Both the position numbers and the translations under genes were made by a program. From Blautia sp. (GTDB lineage: Bacteria > Bacillota > Clostridia > Lachnospirales > Lachnospiraceae), in contig JAFOJB010000524.1 of NCBI GenBank assembly GCA_017420455.1, positions 1 to 12,958 on the forward strand: DNA of 12,958 bases, in the 5' to 3' direction. Position 1 is the first letter of the stretch. Every line of letters starts with the position of its first letter. The notes under the pieces were generated by a model. The model made no database searches. It was not told the origin of the DNA and worked only from the letters and a program-made list of their open reading frames with translations. Shown one piece after another: positions 6,126 through 12,958 of the stretch.

Positions 6126-7640
6126 CTATTCCTCCAGAAGATGCAGAAGATCCTTGTAATCGCTCTGGAAAGCGTGGGCGTTCGTGGATACCTTTTTGTG
6201 CAGGGCAACGGCAGCGGCGGATTTCGCGATGGGCTGCCTGGTTCCGGCACCGGCTACACAGCCGCCGGGGCAGGCCATTCCTTCCAGCAGATATCCGTTA
6301 TACTTTCCGGCTTTCGCCAGCTGCAGAAGCTTCCGGCAGTTTTCCAGTCCCTCGGCGCTCTCTACCTTCACCTCCCGGTCGGGATACATTTCCTTTATGC
6401 AGTTCACCACGGCAGAGGCTACGCCCCCGCTCACCGCGAAGCCGCGGCCGTCTCCGCTGGCTCCATGCATGGCGTCTGTCTCCTCCAGCTTTGCAAAATC
6501 CACATCCTTTGCTTCAAACATTCCCATGACCTCTTCGAAGGTCAGGACAAAGTCTATATCGCTCCGGATCGTTTTTCTGCTGGCCTCCAGTTTCTTTGCG
6601 GCACAGGGCCCGATAAAGGCTACCTTGCAGCCGGGATGCTGACGTTTCAGAAGGCGTCCTGTAAGCACCATGGGCGTCAGGGCCATGGAGATACAGTTCG
6701 CGTAATCCGGGAAAAGCTTCTTTGCCATCATGGACCAGGCCGGACAGCAGGAGGTCGCCATAAAGGGAAGCTTTTCCGGAACCTCTGTGACAAAGTCCTT
6801 GGCTTCCTCTATGGTACACAGGTCTGCGCCGATCGCCACCTCCATGACATCCTCAAAGCCCAGTGCCTGGAACGCCGCCCGGATCTGCTCCGGTTTAAGC
6901 TCCTTCCCGAACTGTCCCGCAACTGCAGGGGCTATCGCCGCATACACCGGAACTTCGCTCCGGATTGCCTGGATTACCTGGAAAATCTGGGCTTTGTCCG
7001 CGATCGCGCCGAAGGGGCAGTTTGCCAGGCACATTCCACAGGAAACACATTTCTCCTGGTCGATCTCTGCCCTGCCATATTCGTCCGATCCGATGGCCTT
7101 CATGCCGCAGGCCTTTGCGCAGGGGCGTTCCAGCCGCATAATGGCGCCGTAAGGGCATACACTGATACATTTCCCGCACTTGATGCATTTTTCCTGATCG
7201 ATGACAGACCGTCCGTTCTGGATCGAGACTGCTTTCTTCGGACACACCTCCACACAGGGATGCGCAAGACACCCCTGGCAGGCGTCCGTGACCTTCACCA
7301 CGTTATCCGGGCACTTATGGCAGGCAAATTTGATGATGTTGATCAGCGGGGGCTGATAATATTTTTCCGGCTTGATGCATTCCATGGCTCCCTGGGAAAC
7401 CGGGGCATGCTCGCTGGGGCTCCGAAGCGGCAGGCCCATGGCGAGACGCATTCTTTCCTTTACAATAGCGCGCTCCAGAAATACACTCTCCCGATAGGTA
7501 GAGATTTCTCCGGGAATCACACGGTAAGGAATCTGCTCCATTTCAGACAGATCGCCGTCCGCGTACTCATACGACAGTTTCGCAACTTCCGCAAACACTC
7601 TCTTTCGAATATCATTTACCGAAGTATAAATTCCTCTCAT
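6126..7640 (-). CDS. Monomeric [FeFe] hydrogenase, group B-like, with ferredoxin-type domains
   Basis: The 504-residue product carries the complete set of H-cluster motifs: TSCCPAW (296-302), GPCAAKK (344-350) and EGMACPGGC (453-461). The predicted ligands are Cys299, Cys346, Cys457 and Cys461, with Cys298 as the proton-relay cysteine. N-terminal to these are iron-sulfur motifs: CxxC at 107/110, CxxCxxxxCxxxCP at 121-134, and two ferredoxin motifs CxxCxxCxxxCP at 152-163 and 198-209, with extra Cys174 and Cys178 between. The protein should interconvert protons and hydrogen using reduced ferredoxin in the cytosol. GPC in place of MPC in motif 2 and AGAGT instead of a GGGQP ending in motif 3 fit the less studied group B. 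The start at 7640 has AGGAGG at 7648-7653. It lies 14 bases after the PfkB stop. The maturases HydE, HydF and HydG are not in the window. A redox-sensing role cannot be excluded. Confidence 0.93.
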   Translation of the reverse strand: MRGIYTSVNDIRKRVFAEVAKLSYEYADGDLSEMEQIPYRVIPGEISTYRESVFLERAIVKERMRLAMGLPLRSPSEHAPVSQGAMECIKPEKYYQPPLINIIKFACHKCPDNVVKVTDACQGCLAHPCVEVCPKKAVSIQNGRSVIDQEKCIKCGKCISVCPYGAIMRLERPCAKACGMKAIGSDEYGRAEIDQEKCVSCGMCLANCPFGAIADKAQIFQVIQAIRSEVPVYAAIAPAVAGQFGKELKPEQIRAAFQALGFEDVMEVAIGADLCTIEEAKDFVTEVPEKLPFMATSCCPAWSMMAKKLFPDYANCISMALTPMVLTGRLLKRQHPGCKVAFIGPCAAKKLEASRKTIRSDIDFVLTFEEVMGMFEAKDVDFAKLEETDAMHGASGDGRGFAVSGGVASAVVNCIKEMYPDREVKVESAEGLENCRKLLQLAKAGKYNGYLLEGMACPGGCVAGAGTRQPIAKSAAAVALHKKVSTNAHAFQSDYKDLLHLLEE

Positions 7641-7647
7641 CTGTTTT

Positions 7648-7653
7648 CCTCCT
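7648..7653 (-). promoter_or_regulatory. Hydrogenase ribosome binding site abutting the kinase stop codon
   Basis: AGGAGG on the minus strand lies seven bases before the hydrogenase ATG and one base after the kinase TAA (7655-7657). A ribosome terminating on the kinase covers this site, which favours translational coupling. It also fixes the start, because the frame is open far upstream. Confidence 0.8.
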
Positions 7654-7654
7654 C

Positions 7655-8779
7655 TTATTCTCCGTTCTTTTTCCATCCGGCCTGTATTCTTTTTTCGAGT
7701 TCTTCGAGCGGAAGAAGTCCGCCAAGGGCATCGTAGGCAGCCACGCAGCAGGCTCCGGTGGCTGCCGCGTACCGGATGCATTTCTCCGGGCCATACCCTT
7801 TCAGAAGGGAAGTAAGAAACGCCGCGATACTGGTGTCTCCGGCTCCTGTCCCGGAAAGGATCCTCTCCGGGACATAGCTTCTTTCGAAACCCTCCTTTTC
7901 CGCCCAGAGTCTGCCGGAAAGTCCCAGTCTCTCCGGGATGGTTTCCAGGACCTCCAGAGACGCCGTCCGATAATACATGCCGGCAGCTCCGCACTTGATG
8001 ACAAGGATTTTCACCCCCATCTCCATACAGCGTCCGGCAAGAGGACGGATATCCTTCTCAAGATCCAGGACCTCACATACATCCCGGTTTCCCGCCTTTT
8101 CCCGCAAGGCGCAGAAGCCCTCCCGGTCCAGCATATAATACAGCTCCTCCACGCTGGGGACAAAGATATCTGTATAAGGAAGGGTCTTACAGAGAATTTT
8201 CTCCCAGTCTGCCCTGCCCGCGGCGGATTTCGGATCAACAGCCGCCAGATCCAGGGATGTGGCGGCGCCGAAGGATTTTGCCTTCTTCATGACCTCCACG
8301 AGCCCGTCGCCGTCTCTTTCATACATTTTCTGCATAATGGGCGGATAGCCGAAATGAAACAGGGCCGTATCCTGAAGAAGTTCTTCGGAAAGATCCTCCG
8401 CCGAAAAGGTATCGTTGGCTCCCGGATGGTGCAGAAAGATTCTGTCGATTCCCGGCACTGCCAGTACCACAGAATAAGAAGAGGATTCTCCCGCCTTACG
8501 GATCAGTCCTCTTTGCACTCCATACCGGTTTACGATCTTCTCGATCATATCTCCGAAAGAGTCCTCTCCGATTTTCCCGGCCAGATATACGTCTGCTCCC
8601 AGCAGCTTCATGGCAAGTCCGGTATTTGCCACACTTCCGCCGGTATGGACGTCTGCCTTTCCTGTATGGATCAGCTTTCCGGGAAGAAGCAGTTCCCCGA
8701 TCTCACTGACCTTCTCCCCTCCAATGGCAGGTGTAATATCCAGACAGATGTGCCCTGCCGCTACAACCTTCTTGCTCAT
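7655..8779 (-). CDS. PfkB-family carbohydrate kinase (ribokinase-like), substrate unknown
   Basis: This 374-residue cytosolic protein should transfer phosphate from ATP to a sugar, nucleoside or related hydroxyl. The N-terminal ribokinase-like start (KKVVAAGHICLDITP) leads to the substrate-side signature HTGGSVANTGLAMKLLGADV (45-64) and GKIGEDSFG (68-76). HHPGANDTF (117-125) and the C-terminal ATP/anion-hole signature SGTGAGDTSIAAF (309-321) follow, with the predicted catalytic base Asp315. The length is slightly above the roughly 300-330 usual for the family; an insertion around 215-300 accounts for it. The start at 8779 follows GGGAGG (8787-8792) by seven bases. The frame stays open upstream through the whole gap to the SNF2 gene, but that extension has no clear ribosome site. 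It sits 106 bases after SNF2 and 14 bases before the hydrogenase on the same strand. The sequence does not reveal the substrate. Confidence 0.92.
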   Translation of the reverse strand: MSKKVVAAGHICLDITPAIGGEKVSEIGELLLPGKLIHTGKADVHTGGSVANTGLAMKLLGADVYLAGKIGEDSFGDMIEKIVNRYGVQRGLIRKAGESSSYSVVLAVPGIDRIFLHHPGANDTFSAEDLSEELLQDTALFHFGYPPIMQKMYERDGDGLVEVMKKAKSFGAATSLDLAAVDPKSAAGRADWEKILCKTLPYTDIFVPSVEELYYMLDREGFCALREKAGNRDVCEVLDLEKDIRPLAGRCMEMGVKILVIKCGAAGMYYRTASLEVLETIPERLGLSGRLWAEKEGFERSYVPERILSGTGAGDTSIAAFLTSLLKGYGPEKCIRYAAATGACCVAAYDALGGLLPLEELEKRIQAGWKKNGE

Positions 8780-8786
8780 ATGCTCT

Positions 8787-8792
8787 CCTCCC
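8787..8792 (-). promoter_or_regulatory. Ribosome binding site that fixes the kinase start
   Basis: GGGAGG on the minus strand is seven bases before the ATG at 8779. Longer in-frame ATG candidates near 8880 and 8902 have no equivalent site, and homology begins at the 8779 start. Confidence 0.75.
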
Positions 8793-8885
8793 GCATTTAT
8801 GATTCCAGTGCAGAAACATCCTTCGGCTGAACGGTCTTTCTGCCCCATATCACGCCGCAGCATCCGGCTGCCATGCACCATTCTT

Positions 8886-11800
8886 TCACTCCAGCAGCGC
8901 AAGGAGTTCTTCGTTGCTCATGCTGAAGAGAGATTCGGACCTGCCTTCAAGGATCGCTTCTGCCAGATCCTTCTTTGCTTCCTGAAGCTCCAGGATCTTT
9001 TCCTCAATGGTATCCTTCAGGATTACACGGTAAACCGTCACCTGCCGCGTCTGGCCGATCCGGTGGGCGCGGTCTGTCGCCTGATTCTGGGCTGCCAGAT
9101 TCCACCAGGGATCATAGTGGATCACCACATCCGCTCCGGTAAGGTTGAGTCCTGTCCCTCCCGCCTTCAGCGAAATCAGGAACACCGGCGTTTCTCCTTC
9201 GTTAAAGGCATTCACAAGAGCGATCCTTTTATCCTTCGGCGTCTCCCCCGTGATCTTGTAGAAAGGTATTTCCTCTGCTGCAAGATCCTGTTCCAGAAGG
9301 GCCAGCATGGAGGTGAACTGGGAAAAGAGCAGTATCCTGTGCCCGCCGTCAATGGCGGAACGTACCAGCTGCAGACAGGCCTCCCTTTTCGCGCTGCTGC
9401 CATGATAGTCTTCAAAGATCAGCGACGGATCGCAGCAGATCTGCCGGATCCTGGTAAGCTCTGCCAGAATCCTCATCTTCTCCTCTCCGGATCCGGTGCT
9501 TTCCTCCAGAAGCTGCTTCATATGCAGAACCTGGCTGTCATAAAGCCTCTGCTGCTCTCCTTCAAACCTTGCGTAACGTACCTCCTCCAGCTTGGCCGGA
9601 AGATCCTTCAGCACATCCTCCTTTTTCCTGCGGAGGATGAACGGGCTGGTCATCTGTTTCAGCTTCCGCGTCGCATTCTCATCCCCGGACTTCGCAATGG
9701 GGTTTTCAAAGCGGTTGATAAACTCTTCCGAGCTGTAAAGAAACCCCGGCATCAGAAAATCAAAGATGCTCCAAAGCTCCGAGAGGCGATTTTCGATGGG
9801 CGTACCCGTCAGGGCCAGCCTCTGCTCCGCCTGTACCGTCTTCACCGTTTTCGCCGCGGCCGCCCTCTGGTTTTTGATATACTGCGCCTCGTCCAGCACA
9901 CAGAAGCGGAAGGAAAGAGGCTTGTACTGCACGATATCCCTTTTTAAAAGATCATAAGAGGTGACATAGACATCGGAAAGGCCGCCGCCTTTTTCCTGTG
10001 CCTTCTGCATCTTTGCAAAAAGCGTCTTCCTCTCTCCGGCCGTTCCCGCCAGAACCGTGACGTCCAGCTCCGGCGCAAACCGCTGTATTTCCTCCTTCCA
10101 GTTATAGATCAGGGAAGCAGGACAGACCACAAGAGAAGGCTTCTGATTTCCCTCCTCCTTCTCTGAAAGGAAAAGCGCAATGGTCTGAAGCGTCTTTCCA
10201 AGGCCCATCTCATCGGCCAGAATACCGCCGAATCCTGCTGCCGTCAGTGTCTTCAGCCACTTAAAGCCAAAGGTCTGGTAAGACCGCATTGTCTGCGACA
10301 GGCTCTGAGGCGGCTCATATTCCGAATCTGCCACTGTACGGAAATTCTTGATCAGGGCGCGGTAGGTGCGGTCCCTGTTGGACACCACGTGATCATGCTC
10401 CTCCAGCATCCGGTCGAGATAAAGGGCCCGGTACATGGGGAGATGGGCGTTTTCCTTAATGACTTCATCCGGCACCAGATCCATTCCCGTAAGGAAATCC
10501 AGGGTGCTGCGCAGTTCACTGTCCTCGGACAGATCGATAAAATCACCGCTCCTCAGCCTGTGGAACCGTTTTTTCAGCGAATAGCTGTGCAGAAGCTCCA
10601 GCAGTTCTTTTTCATCCACTTCCTTCGAAGTGACGGAAAGATCCATGAGTCCGCTTTTTACGGAAACGCCTACCTGGACCTTGGGAATCTGCCGCACCCG
10701 GTTGCTCCGGAATGCGTCCGTTCCCTTTACCTGTCCATAGGCAGAAAGGCCGGCAATTCCTTCGGTCAGAAAGCGGAACATCTCTTCATCCTCTGTCTTC
10801 GCCCAGAAGACCAGCTTTTTGGGGTCATAGGAGGAGAACCATCTGGACAGTTCCTGAAGCACCTTGTTTTCCTGTTCATAGTCCCTGTATTCCTCTCCCC
10901 TGTTTTCCCTGGGGTGGATGGTATACTCCTTTTCTTCATAGGAAACCTTGCCTTTACAGGAAAGGAGCCCGCTTTCATAGTCAAGATAAAAGACAAACAC
11001 CGCTTCCGGCGGAAGAAAGCCTGCCGCTTCCTCGCTGCAGGTATCGTCCACCTCCACCCGTGGATTTTCCAGAAGCTTTGGAAGGACTCTGTAATAAAAC
11101 TGATTCAGGTGAGAAAGCCCTACCTGGAAACGGAAATACCCGGAGGCGTCCGCCACACTGGTAAATGGCCGGAACGACTCCTCCTCTTCCTCGGAGATCC
11201 TGCTGAGGTATTCCGGATTCAGGACATACTGGGCGCTTCCTCCCGGAATCAGGACCGGCAGATATCCGGAGACCGCCACTCCCGCAAACCGTCCTCTTGC
11301 ATCCTGCAGCCGTTCTACCAGCAGCTTCAGCTTCAGATCCTTATGCCCGATGGAAATCTGCCGGGCCTTGACCCCATTTGTTTTGTCCTGATATTCACAG
11401 TTCTTTCCTTCGCCGCTGTCATAAAAATGATCCAGGAGGCTTCCCTTGAGCTCCTGCTGATAGCTGACTGACAGGGAAGCGCCGTATCCGAAATTCCGGC
11501 GGGACAGCTTCTCGTTGACATCCCCGATCTCACGTACTCTTCTTTGGATAAACTGAAGCCAGGACAATGATTCTTCCTGAAAATCCATCTCCCCGAAATC
11601 CAGGGTCTCCGTCCTGGAAAGCTCCAGCTGTTTCTCTTCCTCATAGCAGTACACCAGCTCGGACAGATTCCTGACGATCAGCATCTTCCCTCCCTGGCGT
11701 CCCATCTTAAAGCTTAACCTGGCCTGGCCTTCCTCTACGGTAATCCTGGGTTCTATCCCAAGGGTTTTCTGTTTTTCCCTGGGTCTGACATCATTCTTCC

Positions 11801-12773
11801 GTTTTATGACCTCTGCCTGTTCCAGGTTCTGAAAGAACTGCAGGGCAGCGCTGTCTGTCTGCTCCTCTGCCTCCTGGCTTTCCAGTTTGTCCCACACCTT
11901 CTGGATCAGGATCAGCTCATATTCATCCAGCACCAGGTCAATTGTATCCAGTTCCTCTTCCCCGTACCAGAATTTCCGTACATCTCCCAGGAATCCCCTG
12001 CTTCTTATCCCAAGGAGACGGTCCGGGGCAAACTTACATTCCACTGATACGTTCTCCAGCTCCGACATATAGCGGACCTGGCCGCAAAGCGTCTGTTTTC
12101 CAAACCGGTCTCTGGATATGGTTATCCGGACATCCCCGAAAAGGTTTTCCTCCTGAAGCTCCTTTGCCCGGGCGATATGATACGGATTTGTGACGGCATC
12201 CTTTAAGGCAGCCTCGAAATCAAAAAACCGCAGCTTTTCTTCCTCTTCCCCCCTTGAAAGGAAATCCAGCACCGGGACATGCGCTTCGCCCAGCTCTTTG
12301 CGCATCTCCCTTCGCCTTTTCCTCTCGTCGTCTGTCTTCTTCTTCCGGATCCGCTCGTTTCTGTCCGACTCCGATTCCTGTACGACCCACGGCCCGTGCA
12401 GCTTCTCCCAGTGGAACAAAGCCCCCGCCATATGCACGCATCTGCCATGGACAGAATCCGGACAGCTGCACTGGAAATACGCCATGTCCCAGGTTTCCCG
12501 GAAATGAGATGGCGCTCTCCGGATCTGCACTGTATAATAACTGCCATATCTGGCCTTTACTGCGATTTTTGTCCGGGTCTTTGCTTCGATCTTTGTTTCA
12601 GAGGCCGCAAAAGTGGCATGACAACTGGTCCCCGTCCCATAATCTTCAAAGTTCAGCAGCATGCCCTGGATTTTTTCAGAAGCACCCTGTTTCAGTATCC
12701 CATCACTGAAAAGATGCCGCCAGTCCCTCTCTTCTCTTTTCAGTTCGTATAAAGCCGCATCATCATAATCCAT
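8886..12773 (-). CDS. SWIM zinc-finger SNF2-family helicase/translocase
   Basis: This 1295-residue protein is a DNA-dependent ATPase of the SNF2 superfamily 2 group, expected to move along duplex DNA and remodel DNA-protein complexes. Near the N-terminus is a SWIM zinc finger, CxCx7CxH (Cys102, Cys104, Cys112, His114). Residues of about 130-820 form a long charged region matching the place of the bacterial SNF2-associated domain. The motor follows: motif I ADEMGLGKT (853-861), DEAQ box (961-964), motif III ALTGTPIEN (987-995), then the helicase C lobe with LLFSQFTSML (1148-1157), SLKAGGTGLNLTGAD (1201-1215) and motif VI QATDRAHRIGQ (1231-1241). In Bacillus subtilis the SWIM and SNF2 parts are known as neighbouring genes (ywqB, ywqA); here they are fused. 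The start at 12773 is the first in-frame ATG after a TGA at about 12789-12791, yet it has no good ribosome binding site. It heads the kinase-hydrogenase cluster. Its cellular job is unknown. Confidence 0.95.
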   Translation of the reverse strand: MDYDDAALYELKREERDWRHLFSDGILKQGASEKIQGMLLNFEDYGTGTSCHATFAASETKIEAKTRTKIAVKARYGSYYTVQIRRAPSHFRETWDMAYFQCSCPDSVHGRCVHMAGALFHWEKLHGPWVVQESESDRNERIRKKKTDDERKRRREMRKELGEAHVPVLDFLSRGEEEEKLRFFDFEAALKDAVTNPYHIARAKELQEENLFGDVRITISRDRFGKQTLCGQVRYMSELENVSVECKFAPDRLLGIRSRGFLGDVRKFWYGEEELDTIDLVLDEYELILIQKVWDKLESQEAEEQTDSAALQFFQNLEQAEVIKRKNDVRPREKQKTLGIEPRITVEEGQARLSFKMGRQGGKMLIVRNLSELVYCYEEEKQLELSRTETLDFGEMDFQEESLSWLQFIQRRVREIGDVNEKLSRRNFGYGASLSVSYQQELKGSLLDHFYDSGEGKNCEYQDKTNGVKARQISIGHKDLKLKLLVERLQDARGRFAGVAVSGYLPVLIPGGSAQYVLNPEYLSRISEEEEESFRPFTSVADASGYFRFQVGLSHLNQFYYRVLPKLLENPRVEVDDTCSEEAAGFLPPEAVFVFYLDYESGLLSCKGKVSYEEKEYTIHPRENRGEEYRDYEQENKVLQELSRWFSSYDPKKLVFWAKTEDEEMFRFLTEGIAGLSAYGQVKGTDAFRSNRVRQIPKVQVGVSVKSGLMDLSVTSKEVDEKELLELLHSYSLKKRFHRLRSGDFIDLSEDSELRSTLDFLTGMDLVPDEVIKENAHLPMYRALYLDRMLEEHDHVVSNRDRTYRALIKNFRTVADSEYEPPQSLSQTMRSYQTFGFKWLKTLTAAGFGGILADEMGLGKTLQTIALFLSEKEEGNQKPSLVVCPASLIYNWKEEIQRFAPELDVTVLAGTAGERKTLFAKMQKAQEKGGGLSDVYVTSYDLLKRDIVQYKPLSFRFCVLDEAQYIKNQRAAAAKTVKTVQAEQRLALTGTPIENRLSELWSIFDFLMPGFLYSSEEFINRFENPIAKSGDENATRKLKQMTSPFILRRKKEDVLKDLPAKLEEVRYARFEGEQQRLYDSQVLHMKQLLEESTGSGEEKMRILAELTRIRQICCDPSLIFEDYHGSSAKREACLQLVRSAIDGGHRILLFSQFTSMLALLEQDLAAEEIPFYKITGETPKDKRIALVNAFNEGETPVFLISLKAGGTGLNLTGADVVIHYDPWWNLAAQNQATDRAHRIGQTRQVTVYRVILKDTIEEKILELQEAKKDLAEAILEGRSESLFSMSNEELLALLE

Positions 12774-12821
12774 TTTTCCAGGCCCCGTCTTTCAGTAACT
12801 CCATCCCATACAGTTACCCGC

Positions 12822-12849
12822 ATTATCTGATCCATCTGTATTTTCTCAG
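12822..12849 (-). promoter_or_regulatory. Weak candidate promoter for the SNF2 gene
   Basis: On the minus strand GATAAT (-10 like, one mismatch) lies at 12822-12827 and CTGAGA (-35 like, two mismatches) at 12844-12849, 16 bases apart. The leader would be about 42 bases. It is the best candidate in the 185 bases upstream of SNF2, which otherwise contain no gene. Confidence 0.3.
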
Positions 12850-12898
12850 CTTGTGGTCTGTCTCAGTGACATTTGCAGTTAAACCATCAGATCGGATT

Positions 12899-12916
12899 CA
12901 GATGCAGATGCAGATG
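12899..12916. repeat. (CAGATG)3 short tandem repeat
   Basis: Three exact hexamers CAGATG are followed by a partial copy (CA). The tract lies between the putative SNF2 promoter and a GC-rich inverted repeat at the window edge. Confidence 0.8.
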
Positions 12917-12932
12917 CAAGGCGGCGGAAGGA

Positions 12933-12950
12933 GGCGCAGCGGGCTGCGCC
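12933..12950. repeat. GC-rich inverted repeat at the window edge
   Basis: GGCGCAGC (12933-12940) and GCTGCGCC (12943-12950) are perfect 8-bp complements around two bases. There is no T-run next to it within the window. It may be part of a longer intergenic palindrome that continues past the edge. Confidence 0.7.
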
Positions 12951-12958
12951 GACTGTCA

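Noticed and set aside
6066..7736. A 556-codon plus-strand frame opposite the hydrogenase
   Set aside because: It is antisense to a gene with intact catalytic motifs, has no recognisable domain and no ribosome site.
8857..8871. GCAGC/GCTGC hairpin between SNF2 and pfkB as a terminator
   Set aside because: The stem has only five pairs and no T-run follows on the minus strand, so transcription should read through.
8610..9947. A 445-codon plus-strand frame across the kinase and SNF2 genes
   Set aside because: It overlaps the antisense of two confident genes and the gap between them, and its translation is unlike any protein family I know.
10389..11471. A 360-codon plus-strand frame opposite SNF2
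   Set aside because: It is a shadow of the SNF2 coding frame with no supporting signals.
12734..12835. Small upstream frames (13 and 31 codons) overlapping the SNF2 start
   Set aside because: They are short and lack a clear ribosome site; a leader peptide would need conservation evidence.

Overview
The window reads like a chromosomal segment of an anaerobic Clostridia-type Firmicute, most likely a Lachnospiraceae gut bacterium. This is inferred from three things: strong AGGAGG ribosome binding sites, an oxygen-sensitive monomeric [FeFe] hydrogenase with ferredoxin clusters, and the type of SWIM-SNF2 protein present. No rRNA, tRNA, transposase, phage gene, CRISPR array or integrase is visible.

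Left block (minus strand, 1-4239): carB, the large subunit of carbamoyl phosphate synthetase (complete, 1074 aa), is followed after 85 bp by glnA, a type I glutamine synthetase cut by the window edge (first 309 residues). carA is not next to carB. The carB/glnA gap carries a strong hairpin directly in front of the glnA ribosome binding site. Glutamine synthetase makes the amide donor that carbamoyl phosphate synthetase consumes, so the pair is metabolically coherent.

Middle block (plus strand, 4240-6125): a 352-bp divergent promoter region separates carB from a small gene for a membrane-anchored coiled-coil protein with a long Glu/Ala-rich acidic tail. That gene ends at a near-perfect intrinsic terminator. 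A PAP2-family membrane phosphatase follows, preceded by an imperfect palindrome. The 118-bp convergent gap after it contains a large inverted repeat with two mutually exclusive pairings.

Right block (minus strand, 6126-12773): an apparent operon runs SNF2/SWIM helicase (1295 aa), PfkB-type sugar kinase (374 aa), then a group B-like monomeric [FeFe] hydrogenase (504 aa). The kinase stop and hydrogenase start are 14 bp apart, with the hydrogenase ribosome binding site just past the kinase stop, so those two are probably co-translated. The last 185 bp hold a weak promoter candidate, a short (CAGATG)3 tandem repeat and a GC-rich inverted repeat that may belong to an intergenic repeat family.

Most of the window is ordinary metabolism. 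The parts most worth checking are the hydrogenase-kinase coupling, the uncharacterised acidic coiled-coil protein, the switch-like hairpins at 6027-6115 and the hairpin at the glnA start. I found no convincing evidence of a wholly new multi-gene system.
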